A stretch of 19,299 bases of DNA from an uncultured Clostridia bacterium. GTDB taxonomy: Bacteria; Bacillota_A; Clostridia; TANB77; CAG-508. Numbering within the stretch: position 1 is the stretch's first letter; the number at the start of each line of letters is the position of its first letter. Below the pieces are notes generated by a model, which did not search any database, had not been told where the DNA came from, and saw only the letters and a program-made list of their open reading frames with translations. Positions 1 through 5,983 of this stretch are shown piece by piece. Made by a program: the position numbers and the translations under genes. The stretch is from assembly GCA_944390995.1 (NCBI GenBank), contig CALXSA010000023.1, forward strand, positions 1-19,299, in the 5' to 3' direction.

Positions 1-285
1 TTTTGTCTCTCTCTCATCTTCCTTCGTTCTCCCTCTCTTTCTCTTTTTCTACATGCCTATTTTATACTATCAGCATTCTTTTGGCAAGTACTCTCTCTAC
101 TCTCCCAGTAGTTTCAGCGGTTTTTCTTTTTATCATTTTTTCACTTTCCTTTTTTCCAGTTTTTGTAAACACGTTTTTCACGTCCTTTTTTCTTCAAAAA
201 ATGTTATGTAACTTTTGGTTTCCTCTTTTTTGCACATTGTTTTCGTTTTACTTGGTTGCGAAAATAAACTACGTCTTGCGCTATT
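1..285. other. Pyrimidine-rich stretch without a convincing gene
   Basis: This stretch is dominated by C/T on the + strand. An open frame crosses it on +, but the product is a low-complexity S/F/L-rich string with no recognisable domain and no good ribosome binding site. The - strand reads as lysine/arginine-rich fragments with stops. I see no supported gene. Confidence 0.4.
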
Positions 286-346
286 AAAATTTAGATTGAA
301 AATGCTCACCGTGCAAAAGCACGCCTCCGCTTTTCAACTAAATTTT
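286..346 (-). repeat. Shortened copy of the interspersed hairpin element (copy A1)
   Basis: The arms AAAATTTAG-a-TTGAAAA (286-302) and TTTTCAACTAAATTTT (331-346) pair almost perfectly. The loop holds the family core, a small GTGC-aaaa-GCAC hairpin beside GCCTCCGC. Read on the minus strand, this core matches that of the full copies at 11558-11682 and 16081-16205. The outer arms are unlike those of any other copy. Confidence 0.7.
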
Positions 347-410
347 GCCTAGCAATACTTGTTTCTTTTCACAATCAGATGTGCATGTTTTTTCTACCAC
401 AAGCTCTCTC

Positions 411-455
411 GAGGACTTTCGCAGCACAGTTTAACAACGCCAAAAACAATTATCT
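411..455 (+). repeat. Right half of the interspersed hairpin element (copy A2)
   Basis: The segment from GAGGACTTTCGCAG to CAATTATCT matches the right half of the full copy at 11558-11682 with about two differences in 45 bases. The left half is absent here. A half copy in the opposite orientation lies at 286-346, so an element may have been rearranged or partly inverted. Confidence 0.75.
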
Positions 456-560
456 CGAAAACTACAAGTACGTTTTAATTCTACCACGTCAGCATCACTT
501 TCGCAATACTTTCTTTCAATTGTAACAAAATTGTAATATTTCTGTAATGTTTTCGTAATA

Positions 561-759
561 CTTGGACGTAGAGGACACTCCTAAACGTCCAAGAACTTGG
601 AGAAAAGGGACAGACCGCAGTGTCCCAAAAGTCCAAGAACGTGGACGAAAAGGAATGTCTCCTACCTCCAAGTGCAAATTTTAGAAAGCTGTTTTCTTCC
701 AAGATGTGTCCCCAAAACGAAATTTTTTTCGCTGTGAGACCTGTCCCCAAAACGAAATT
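561..759. repeat. Cluster of REP-like palindromes and an exact 18-bp direct repeat
   Basis: Several short palindromes follow each other: CTTGGACGT/ACGTCCAAG (561-593), CCAAG-aa-CTTGG (589-600), GGGACA/TGTCCC (608-626) and GTCCA/TGGAC (631-646). They are followed by two exact copies of TGTCCCCAAAACGAAATT (707-724 and 742-759). The G/C-rich GTCC/GGAC content stands out from the A/T-rich background. The pattern resembles REP-type intergenic palindromes; no transposase gene is visible in the window. Confidence 0.6.
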
Positions 760-766
760 CGACAAA
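758..766 (-). promoter_or_regulatory. Candidate Spo0A box upstream of the agr two-component operon
   Basis: Read on the minus strand this is TTTGTCGAA, matching the known Spo0A box consensus (TTTGTCRAA in Bacillus, TGNCGAA in Clostridium). It lies 27 bases upstream of the -35 at 794-799. Binding is an inference from the match. Confidence 0.4.
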
Positions 767-793
767 TAAATTCTTTTTTCTAAAAAATATGTA

Positions 794-822
794 TTGACAA
801 GCCAAAATTTTTAGATTATATT
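794..822 (+). promoter_or_regulatory. Sigma-A-type promoter of the response regulator-kinase operon
   Basis: A perfect -35 TTGACA (794-799) and a -10 TATATT (817-822) are separated by 17 bases. The first start codon is 75 bases downstream. The leader contains an inverted repeat AACTGG (833-838)/CCAGTT (864-869) that could form a hairpin or be a protein site. Confidence 0.8.
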
Positions 823-897
823 ATTAATAAAACTGGAAAAAAATGGTTATTTAATTTCCTGAACCAGTTGATTTTAATATATATACGGAGGATAAAG

Positions 898-1638
898 ATG
901 TTAAATTTTGTATTGTGCGATGATAATTCTAGCGCTATTGACAAACTGTCTAAAATGTTGGAGACCATTTTGATTTCACACAATCTAAAAGGTCAAATAA
1001 CATTTACAACAGATGACCCAATAGCGCTATTATCATACGTAAAAACAAAACCGACTCATGTTCTATTACTCGATATAGACTTGAAGTCCGATACTTCTGG
1101 TTTGCAGATTGCAGAGCAAATTAGGAAGGTTGATAAGAATGTTTATATTATTTTCATTACAGGTCATTTTGAATTTGGTATGGTTGCATACAAGTATAAA
1201 ACATTCGACTTTCTGCAAAAGCCATTAACTAAGGAACGATTTGAGGAGACTATTCTGCGATTGTATTCTGACATTTTTGATGATAGAACAAAATATCTTC
1301 ACCTTGATAATGACAAAACTGTGATTAAAGAAGATAGTATAAGATTTATAAGAAAAGATGGTATGAAGGTAATATTCCACACAGACACAAGAGATTATTC
1401 GACTTATAGTTCGTTCAATAAGATTTCTGGAATGTTACCTGAGAATTTTGTAAGGTGTCATAAGTCTTATATTGTGAATGTGGACAAGATAGCTGGAATT
1501 AATATGGTCGACAATTGTATTTCTTTTTCTTCAAATGATAAGTGCTATATTGGTCCGAAATATAAAAATGATTTTATGGAGGTTTTGAAAGATGGATATT
1601 CTACAAACGATATGGTCGGCATTAACAACGCCGAATGA
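898..1638 (+). CDS. AgrA-like LytTR-family response regulator
   Basis: A two-domain cytoplasmic response regulator of 246 residues. The receiver domain (about 1-125) has the acidic pair D8-D9, the phosphoacceptor D59 in the string LLLDIDL, T88 in FITGH and K108 in LQKPL. A LytTR DNA-binding domain follows (about 140-240). This is the AgrA arrangement, and the gene overlaps an AgrC-like kinase gene and lies beside agrB and agrD. Its expected role is to activate the agr locus when phosphorylated by the kinase. The start at ATG 898 is chosen because GGAGG sits 9 bases upstream; an in-frame TTG at 868 has no ribosome binding site. It ends in TGA, so TGA is a stop codon in this organism. Confidence 0.9.
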   Translation: MLNFVLCDDNSSAIDKLSKMLETILISHNLKGQITFTTDDPIALLSYVKTKPTHVLLLDIDLKSDTSGLQIAEQIRKVDKNVYIIFITGHFEFGMVAYKYKTFDFLQKPLTKERFEETILRLYSDIFDDRTKYLHLDNDKTVIKEDSIRFIRKDGMKVIFHTDTRDYSTYSSFNKISGMLPENFVRCHKSYIVNVDKIAGINMVDNCISFSSNDKCYIGPKYKNDFMEVLKDGYSTNDMVGINNAE

Positions 1639-2944
1639 GCCATTGACTAAGATACTTTTTATACCAATTAATTTTTTAGATGCGTTTATTGGTATGTTAT
1701 TTTTTACAACTATATTAAACATAGATGCTAGTAAAAAGAGAAAAATTATTTATGTGTTAGTTTATGGTGCTGTAGGAACTATAATTAGTTTGGTTGCTTC
1801 TAGTTCATATAAACTTTTTATAGTTTTAATTGCTTGGCCTATATTGATATTCTTTATATTGAAGCCTGGCTTTATTAAAACACTACTAGCAGTAGTGACT
1901 ACTCTTATTGTAACTTCAATTTTGGAATCAGTTTTTGCTAATTTATTTTTAATAATTTTGAATGCGCCTTCTCTAGACGTTGTAGTAATACCTTTATATA
2001 GACTAATTATAGGTTTAAGTATTTACATTTTTATGTTTTTCTTAACTAAATTAATTAAATATTTCAAAATAAATATAAATGTTTTTGAGAATTTGTCAAA
2101 CAAAAGCAAACTCTTGTTAGTAGCCAGTGCATTATTAGTTTTAATAGTGTTGTGTATACAATTTGTACTACTAATTTTTTATAGTAGCTCAATGCCTGCA
2201 ATTGTATCTATTATCAACATTTTGGTTTTAATTATTTATTTTACAATTAGCATTGCGAGTATTATAAATATTTCAAAACTTGAAGCTACCAAAAGAGATT
2301 TAGAAAGTGCACAAAGACACATTCACTCTTTAACAATTTTGCATGATACAGTCAGGTCTTTCAAACATGACTTTGATAATATCGTGAACAGCATTGGCGG
2401 TTATGTAGTAAATGAAGATATTGAAGGTTTGAAAAAATATTATAATCAACTATTAGAAGAATGTAACAGAACAAATAATTTAGCAGCATTATCACCTTCT
2501 GTAATAAATCATCCGGCAATTTACTATATCCTAGCAACTAAGTATTACGAAGCAGATAAGGAAAATGTGCAAATACGTCTTAAAGTTTTCTTAGACTTAA
2601 ACGAGATTGAAACTCGCATGAAAATATATGATTTCACCAGAATTCTTGGTATTTTATTAGACAATGCAATTGACGCTGCAAAAGAATGTGAGAAAAAACT
2701 TATTAATGTTACTTTTAGAAAAGAAGTAAGCAATGAAATGATTACAGTAATTATTCAAAATACATACAATAACAAAGATGTAAACACAGAGGAAATTTAT
2801 CAAAAAGGTGTTTCAACTAAGGAAAACCATACTGGTCTTGGACTATGGAAAGTAAGACAAATATTAATGCATAACAATAATTTGAATTTATATACTACGA
2901 AAGATAAGGAGTTCTTCACACAGCAGTTTGAGATTTACAAATAA
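1592..2944 (+). CDS. AgrC-like sensor histidine kinase (GHKL type)
   Basis: A 450-residue membrane histidine kinase. About six or seven hydrophobic segments fill residues 20-228 and should form the peptide-sensing domain. A linker leads to the phosphoacceptor H259 in FKHDFDN. A GHKL ATPase domain follows, with an N-box around N358 (LLDNAIDAAKE) and a G-box HTGLGLW (413-419). This is the layout of AgrC-type receptors for cyclic peptides. The start is supported by GGAGG 9 bases upstream. The gene overlaps the regulator gene by 47 bases in another frame, so the two are likely translationally coupled. The partner ligand is probably the AgrD peptide encoded at 3028-3147. Confidence 0.9.
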   Translation: MDILQTIWSALTTPNEPLTKILFIPINFLDAFIGMLFFTTILNIDASKKRKIIYVLVYGAVGTIISLVASSSYKLFIVLIAWPILIFFILKPGFIKTLLAVVTTLIVTSILESVFANLFLIILNAPSLDVVVIPLYRLIIGLSIYIFMFFLTKLIKYFKININVFENLSNKSKLLLVASALLVLIVLCIQFVLLIFYSSSMPAIVSIINILVLIIYFTISIASIINISKLEATKRDLESAQRHIHSLTILHDTVRSFKHDFDNIVNSIGGYVVNEDIEGLKKYYNQLLEECNRTNNLAALSPSVINHPAIYYILATKYYEADKENVQIRLKVFLDLNEIETRMKIYDFTRILGILLDNAIDAAKECEKKLINVTFRKEVSNEMITVIIQNTYNNKDVNTEEIYQKGVSTKENHTGLGLWKVRQILMHNNNLNLYTTKDKEFFTQQFEIYK

Positions 2945-2949
2945 CACCA

Positions 2950-2983
2950 CTAAAAAATAGCCTAGGTAGAGGCTATTTTTTAG
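2950..2983. terminator. Bidirectional terminator between the convergent agr operons
   Basis: A perfect 14-bp stem (2950-2963 with 2970-2983) encloses a 6-base loop. A-rich and T-rich arms give a U-run in both directions. It follows the kinase stop codon and lies downstream of agrD on the other strand, so it can end both transcripts. Confidence 0.9.
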
Positions 2984-3027
2984 TTTTGTCGAATTATAGT
3001 TTTTAATAGTTGTTATTCCTTATTTAA

Positions 3028-3147
3028 TTAATCTTTTTTTATCAAAGCTGCTGGCATCTTTGGTTGATGGAAAAATCCCATAAGTGCGCATGCCGAATTT
3101 GTTGACTTAGCGTATTTTTCAGCAACTTTTGCTAGTGTTTTTAACAT
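3028..3147 (-). CDS. agrD: AgrD-like cyclic peptide autoinducer precursor
   Basis: A 39-residue precursor. It has an amphipathic N-terminal segment (MLKTLAKVAEKYAKS), then SACALMGFF and a C-terminal recognition tail HQPKMPAALIKKD. The QPKxPxxL tail and the single Cys (C20) are typical of clostridial AgrD. AgrB is known to cut such precursors and close a thiolactone from the Cys side chain to the new C terminus. By analogy with AgrD proteins in which HQP begins the tail, the ring could be the 7-residue CALMGFF. A shorter ring such as CALMG cannot be excluded. A strong AGGGGGA lies 7 bases upstream of the ATG. The gene follows agrB on the same strand, and the kinase on the other strand is the likely receptor. 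Confidence 0.92.
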   Translation of the reverse strand: MLKTLAKVAEKYAKSTNSACALMGFFHQPKMPAALIKKD

Positions 3148-3178
3148 ATTAAATTCCCCCTAATTTTTAAATTTACTG

Positions 3179-3222
3179 GATAATGTTCTTCTGCTCAATT
3201 TTCTAGAGCACTTTGCATTATC
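3179..3222 (-). other. Hairpin 1 in the agrB-agrD gap
   Basis: GATAATG/CATTATC at the base and TGCTC/GAGCA inside form an interrupted stem-loop in the agrB-agrD mRNA, about 30 bases upstream of the agrD start. It could affect RNA stability or the relative yield of the two proteins. That role is inferred. Confidence 0.45.
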
Positions 3223-3232
3223 GAAAATTTAT

Positions 3233-3264
3233 ATAATAAAACATTGCCGGCTAATGTTTATTAT
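3233..3264 (-). other. Hairpin 2 just downstream of agrB
   Basis: ATAATAAACATT and AATGTTTTATTAT (minus strand) pair with a single bulge around the loop AGCCGGC. It starts 5 bases after the agrB stop. There is no clear U-tract, so it is more likely a partial terminator or RNA-stabilising stem between agrB and agrD. Confidence 0.55.
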
Positions 3265-3269
3265 CTAGA

Positions 3270-3890
3270 TTAACTTTCCTGAGCTTTTGCATATTCTTCA
3301 TAACCGTATTTATTTCCTGTAAGCTTATATGCAATTCTCGTGATTGACACTGTTTGCACAATTGTTCCAATTATCAATATATTTGATAATGTGCTATCTT
3401 GTACAAATAGCGCTACTATCAAAGTTAAGCTCAAAGTCATGTATGATAAAATTTTCTTTGTTCTTCTTTCTTTTTTACTAATAATTGGTAAGTTTTCTGT
3501 ATCTGCTGGTGCATACATACTTATCATTAGCACACCAAATATCAAGCTAAGTGCTATTAAAATATATTTTTGTAAGTCGTCTAGTACCAAAAATTTGCTT
3601 AAATATATATTTCCATAATAGAAAACTGCGCTTCCTATTATACAGCCGAGATGTGTATGTAAGTGAAAGCCTCCTGAAACAGACCTATATGGCAATAATG
3701 CGATGTATAAAAATACCATATACCAACCTATTCCCAGTAAAAAGCTTAGTCCAAACATAATAAACAACTTTGGTATTTCTCCTATTATTAGTTGCAGGCC
3801 ATAGAGAATTATTTCTGTCTTTTCATCTGTCATATCTGGAATTTTCTTCCTCATTTTGGCTACAATATAATTACAAAATTTTTCTATCAA
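3270..3890 (-). CDS. agrB: AgrB accessory gene regulator peptidase
   Basis: AgrB is a membrane cysteine endopeptidase that processes AgrD and forms the thiolactone. From the TTG at 3890 the protein has 206 residues with several hydrophobic segments. The catalytic pair is H76 and C83 in GGFHLHTHLGC, nearly the same positions and the same 7-residue spacing as H77 and C84 of the Staphylococcus enzyme. TTG 3890 is preferred because GAGGTG sits 6 bases upstream. An in-frame GTG at 3899 would give a nearly leaderless start without a ribosome binding site and adds three residues. It precedes agrD on the same strand and converges on the regulator-kinase operon. Confidence 0.92.
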   Translation of the reverse strand: MIEKFCNYIVAKMRKKIPDMTDEKTEIILYGLQLIIGEIPKLFIMFGLSFLLGIGWYMVFLYIALLPYRSVSGGFHLHTHLGCIIGSAVFYYGNIYLSKFLVLDDLQKYILIALSLIFGVLMISMYAPADTENLPIISKKERRTKKILSYMTLSLTLIVALFVQDSTLSNILIIGTIVQTVSITRIAYKLTGNKYGYEEYAKAQES

Positions 3891-3914
3891 TTTGCTCACC
3901 TCATTTGAACTGAG

Positions 3915-3938
3915 ATTATAATAATACGAAATTCGACA
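3915..3938 (-). promoter_or_regulatory. agrB-agrD promoter with overlapping Spo0A-like box
   Basis: On the minus strand the -10 TATAAT (3920-3915) has a poor -35 (AAAAAT), but TGTCGAA (3938-3932) lies exactly 11 bases upstream of the -10. A weak -35 with a 0A box over this region is typical of Spo0A-controlled sigma-A promoters. The same spacing recurs at 17811-17834. Control by Spo0A is inferred. Confidence 0.5.
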
Positions 3939-4044
3939 TTTTTTTCATTTCCTATACAAAAGCAAATTGATATTATACAAAAAATTGTTTTTTTCATTTT
4001 CGCAAAATTATTCGGCATCTTTGTAAAATTCACATAAAAATTAT

Positions 4045-4069
4045 AGGATAGTGTTTAAAACACTATCCT
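4045..4069 (-). terminator. Terminator of the RluA-like gene
   Basis: AGGATAGTGTT (4045-4055) and AACACTATCCT (4059-4069) form a perfect 11-bp stem with a 3-base loop. The stop codon of the upstream gene lies inside the stem. A T-rich tail follows on the minus strand. Confidence 0.8.
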
Positions 4070-4756
4070 GTAATCTTTACATCTTCTAAAATCTTCCAAC
4101 TACCTTCTAATTTTGGTAAATCTTTAAAATTCATTCTTTCCTTTGTGATTGGGTGTTCTATGGTAAGGCTGTACGCCCAAAGTGCTATCTGCTTGCCATG
4201 CCCCCTTCCGCCATATTTCGCATCGCCATAAATGCTATGGTCTCTGCTGGATAGCTGTACTCTAATTTGATGATGCCTTCCTGTATGTAGCTTTATTTTT
4301 AGCACAGCCAAATTTATTTCTTCATTATATTTAAGCACTTCATAGTCCAGTTTGGCATATTTTGCATTTTTCCTTCCTTCATCTACAACCCTGCTCATAT
4401 TCTTTTTTTCATTTTTAAGCAAATAGTCCTCTAGTGTGCCGCTTCTCACTCTCCATTTTCCCATTCACAATGGCCAAATATTCTTTCTCAAACACTTTGT
4501 TTCTCACTTGCTCGCTAAGTCTCGCAGCCGCTTTAGAAGTCTTAGCAAACACCATCACTCCGCCAACCGGTCTATCCAACCTATGCACTAGCCCCAAATA
4601 CACATTGCCAGGCTTATTATATTTTTCCTTCAGATATTCCTTTATAAGGGTTAGCATGTCCAAATCACCGGTCTTATCGCTCTGAGATGGTATGTTTACT
4701 AGCTTTTCCACTACTATAATATGGTTTTCCTCATAAATTACTTTCAATTTCTGCAT
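4063..4756 (-). CDS. RluA-family pseudouridine synthase, needs +1 shift at a CGG codon
   Basis: A RNA uridine isomerase of the RluA/RluD family. The first 105 codons (4756-4442) carry the catalytic motif VHRLDRPVGGV. They then meet CGG at 4441-4439, and the standard frame stops eight codons later. Skipping the C gives GGC (Gly) and 125 more intact codons with GTLEDYLLK, the LHTGRHHQIRVQ motif and GDAKYGG, ending at 4063. The result is a 230-residue protein, a normal length for the short members. The Gly of the GTL.DYL motif is well conserved in the family, so the +1 reading looks right. It starts 3 bases after the methyltransferase gene, with GGAG 9 bases before the ATG, and is probably co-transcribed with it. 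It could be a pseudogene, but the other frameshifts in this window argue otherwise. Confidence 0.85.
4439..4441 (-). other. CGG +1 frameshift site in the RluA-like gene
   Basis: The zero frame reads GAG AAG CGG CAC. The +1 frame reads GAG AAG (C) GGC ACA, giving Glu-Lys-Gly-Thr and the conserved GTL motif. This is the only in-frame CGG in the gene. Confidence 0.75.
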
Positions 4757-4759
4757 TTT

Positions 4760-5617
4760 CTATTTCTCCCATCTACTGTAAATACCACACGGCAATACCA
4801 ACTTCGACCCCCTCATAGGTAGCCCTATTTCCCCATTTGAGAACTTGCCTTTGTTTCCCAAATTAAGTCTTAAAATATTTTCAAGTACTGTGCTAGAAAT
4901 TCCTGTTGTATATGAATTAATCAAGAAAAACAAAGGGTTATCTGATAATACATTTATACATAGCTTTACTAAATCTGAAATATTTTCCTCAAATTTCCAT
5001 ACTTCTCCATTTGTGCCTCTGCCATATGATGGTGGGTCCATTATAATTCCATCATATTGATTGCCTCTGCGTATTTCTCTGTTCACAAACTTTTGCACAT
5101 CATCTACAATAAACCTCACTGGTCTATTTCCTAAACCAGATGCTTGTACATTTTCCTTTGCCCATGTAGTCATTCCTTTTGAACTATCAACATGGCAAAC
5201 CGAGGCTCCAGCATAGCTGCACGCTACAGTAGCCCCGCCTGTATAGGCAAACAAGTTTAATACTTTAATTTCTCTTTTCTGCCCTTGTATTTTATTAATT
5301 AGCCAGTCCCAATTTACCGCTTGCTCAGGGAAAAGGCCAGTATGTTTGAAGCCCATTGGCTTAATATTAAATGTAAGTTCTTTGTATTTTACTTGCCAAT
5401 TTTCTGGAACTTTTTTGTTATATTTCCAGCCACCTCCGCCAGAAGAACTCCTATTGTATCTGGCATTTGCTTTGTTCCACAACTCCGGATGAGTTTTTTC
5501 TTTCCAGATTATTTGTGGGTCAGGTCTTATTAATATAACATTTCCCCATCTCTCAAGCTTTTCTCCATTTGCCATGTCTAGTATTTCGTAATCGGTCCAT
5601 TTGTTTGCTATTTCCAT
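4760..5617 (-). CDS. Class I SAM-dependent methyltransferase, RlmI-like
   Basis: A 285-residue methyltransferase. The SAM-binding motif I is VLNLFAYTGGATVA, followed by the acidic HVDSSKG and DDVQKFV, then motif IV MDPPSYGRG (DPPSYG). This set is typical of the 23S rRNA cytosine-C5 methyltransferases of the RlmI family; no N-terminal PUA domain is seen. The exact target base is not proven. GGGAGG lies just before the ATG. The pseudouridine synthase gene follows 3 bases after its stop, so the two likely form an RNA-modification operon. Confidence 0.85.
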   Translation of the reverse strand: MEIANKWTDYEILDMANGEKLERWGNVILIRPDPQIIWKEKTHPELWNKANARYNRSSSGGGGWKYNKKVPENWQVKYKELTFNIKPMGFKHTGLFPEQAVNWDWLINKIQGQKREIKVLNLFAYTGGATVACSYAGASVCHVDSSKGMTTWAKENVQASGLGNRPVRFIVDDVQKFVNREIRRGNQYDGIIMDPPSYGRGTNGEVWKFEENISDLVKLCINVLSDNPLFFLINSYTTGISSTVLENILRLNLGNKGKFSNGEIGLPMRGSKLVLPCGIYSRWEK

Positions 5618-5675
5618 TTCTTCCTCCCTTTAATCTTGCAAATTTCACTTCTATAGTTAGTATTCTTTCCCAACT

Positions 5676-5897
5676 CTATACAGTGCCCAAAACATCTACA
5701 AAACTACTAATCAAAATCATATCAATTACCATAAAACCAAGTGTTACTGCTAAAACAGAAGCTATTATTTTGTGGTTTCCTATTTTAGAAAGCATTCCTT
5801 TTAGAGCAAATTTCTTTTTTGCATTTCTCCATTCATCATCTTTTTTTACCTCTTGACCATTTTTTAGGTCCAAGACCATATCTTTTGCATACTCCAC
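5676..5897 (-). CDS. Small single-pass membrane protein, function unknown
   Basis: From the GTG at 5897 it encodes 73 residues. A charged N-terminal half (MEYAKDMVLDLKNGQEVKKD) is followed by one transmembrane segment near the C terminus (IIASVLAVTLGFMVIDMILI). I do not recognise the family. GGGGG lies 8 bases upstream of GTG 5897, which decides this start over an in-frame TTG at 5903 directly beside the same ribosome binding site. A good promoter lies just upstream. It precedes the methyltransferase gene by 58 bases and may share its transcript. Confidence 0.65.
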   Translation of the reverse strand: MEYAKDMVLDLKNGQEVKKDDEWRNAKKKFALKGMLSKIGNHKIIASVLAVTLGFMVIDMILISSFVDVLGTV

Positions 5898-5926
5898 TTG
5901 CAATTCCCCCTATCTATATATTACAT

Positions 5927-5954
5927 ATTATATAGATATTCAGCACTTGTCCAA
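5927..5954 (-). promoter_or_regulatory. Promoter of the small membrane protein gene and downstream operon
   Basis: On the minus strand TTGGAC (5954-5949) and TATAAT (5932-5927) are 16 bases apart. The first start codon follows 30 bases downstream. Confidence 0.7.
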
Positions 5955-5983
5955 AATATTCATACTTTCGTATGCAAAATTAT

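Noticed and set aside
3..287. Open frame of 94 codons on + with Ser/Phe/Leu-rich product
   Set aside because: No ribosome binding site or domain; the composition follows from the pyrimidine-rich DNA.
481..765. Open frame of 94 codons on - through the REP-like region
   Set aside because: It runs across palindromes and the direct repeat, shows no domain, and lacks a ribosome binding site.
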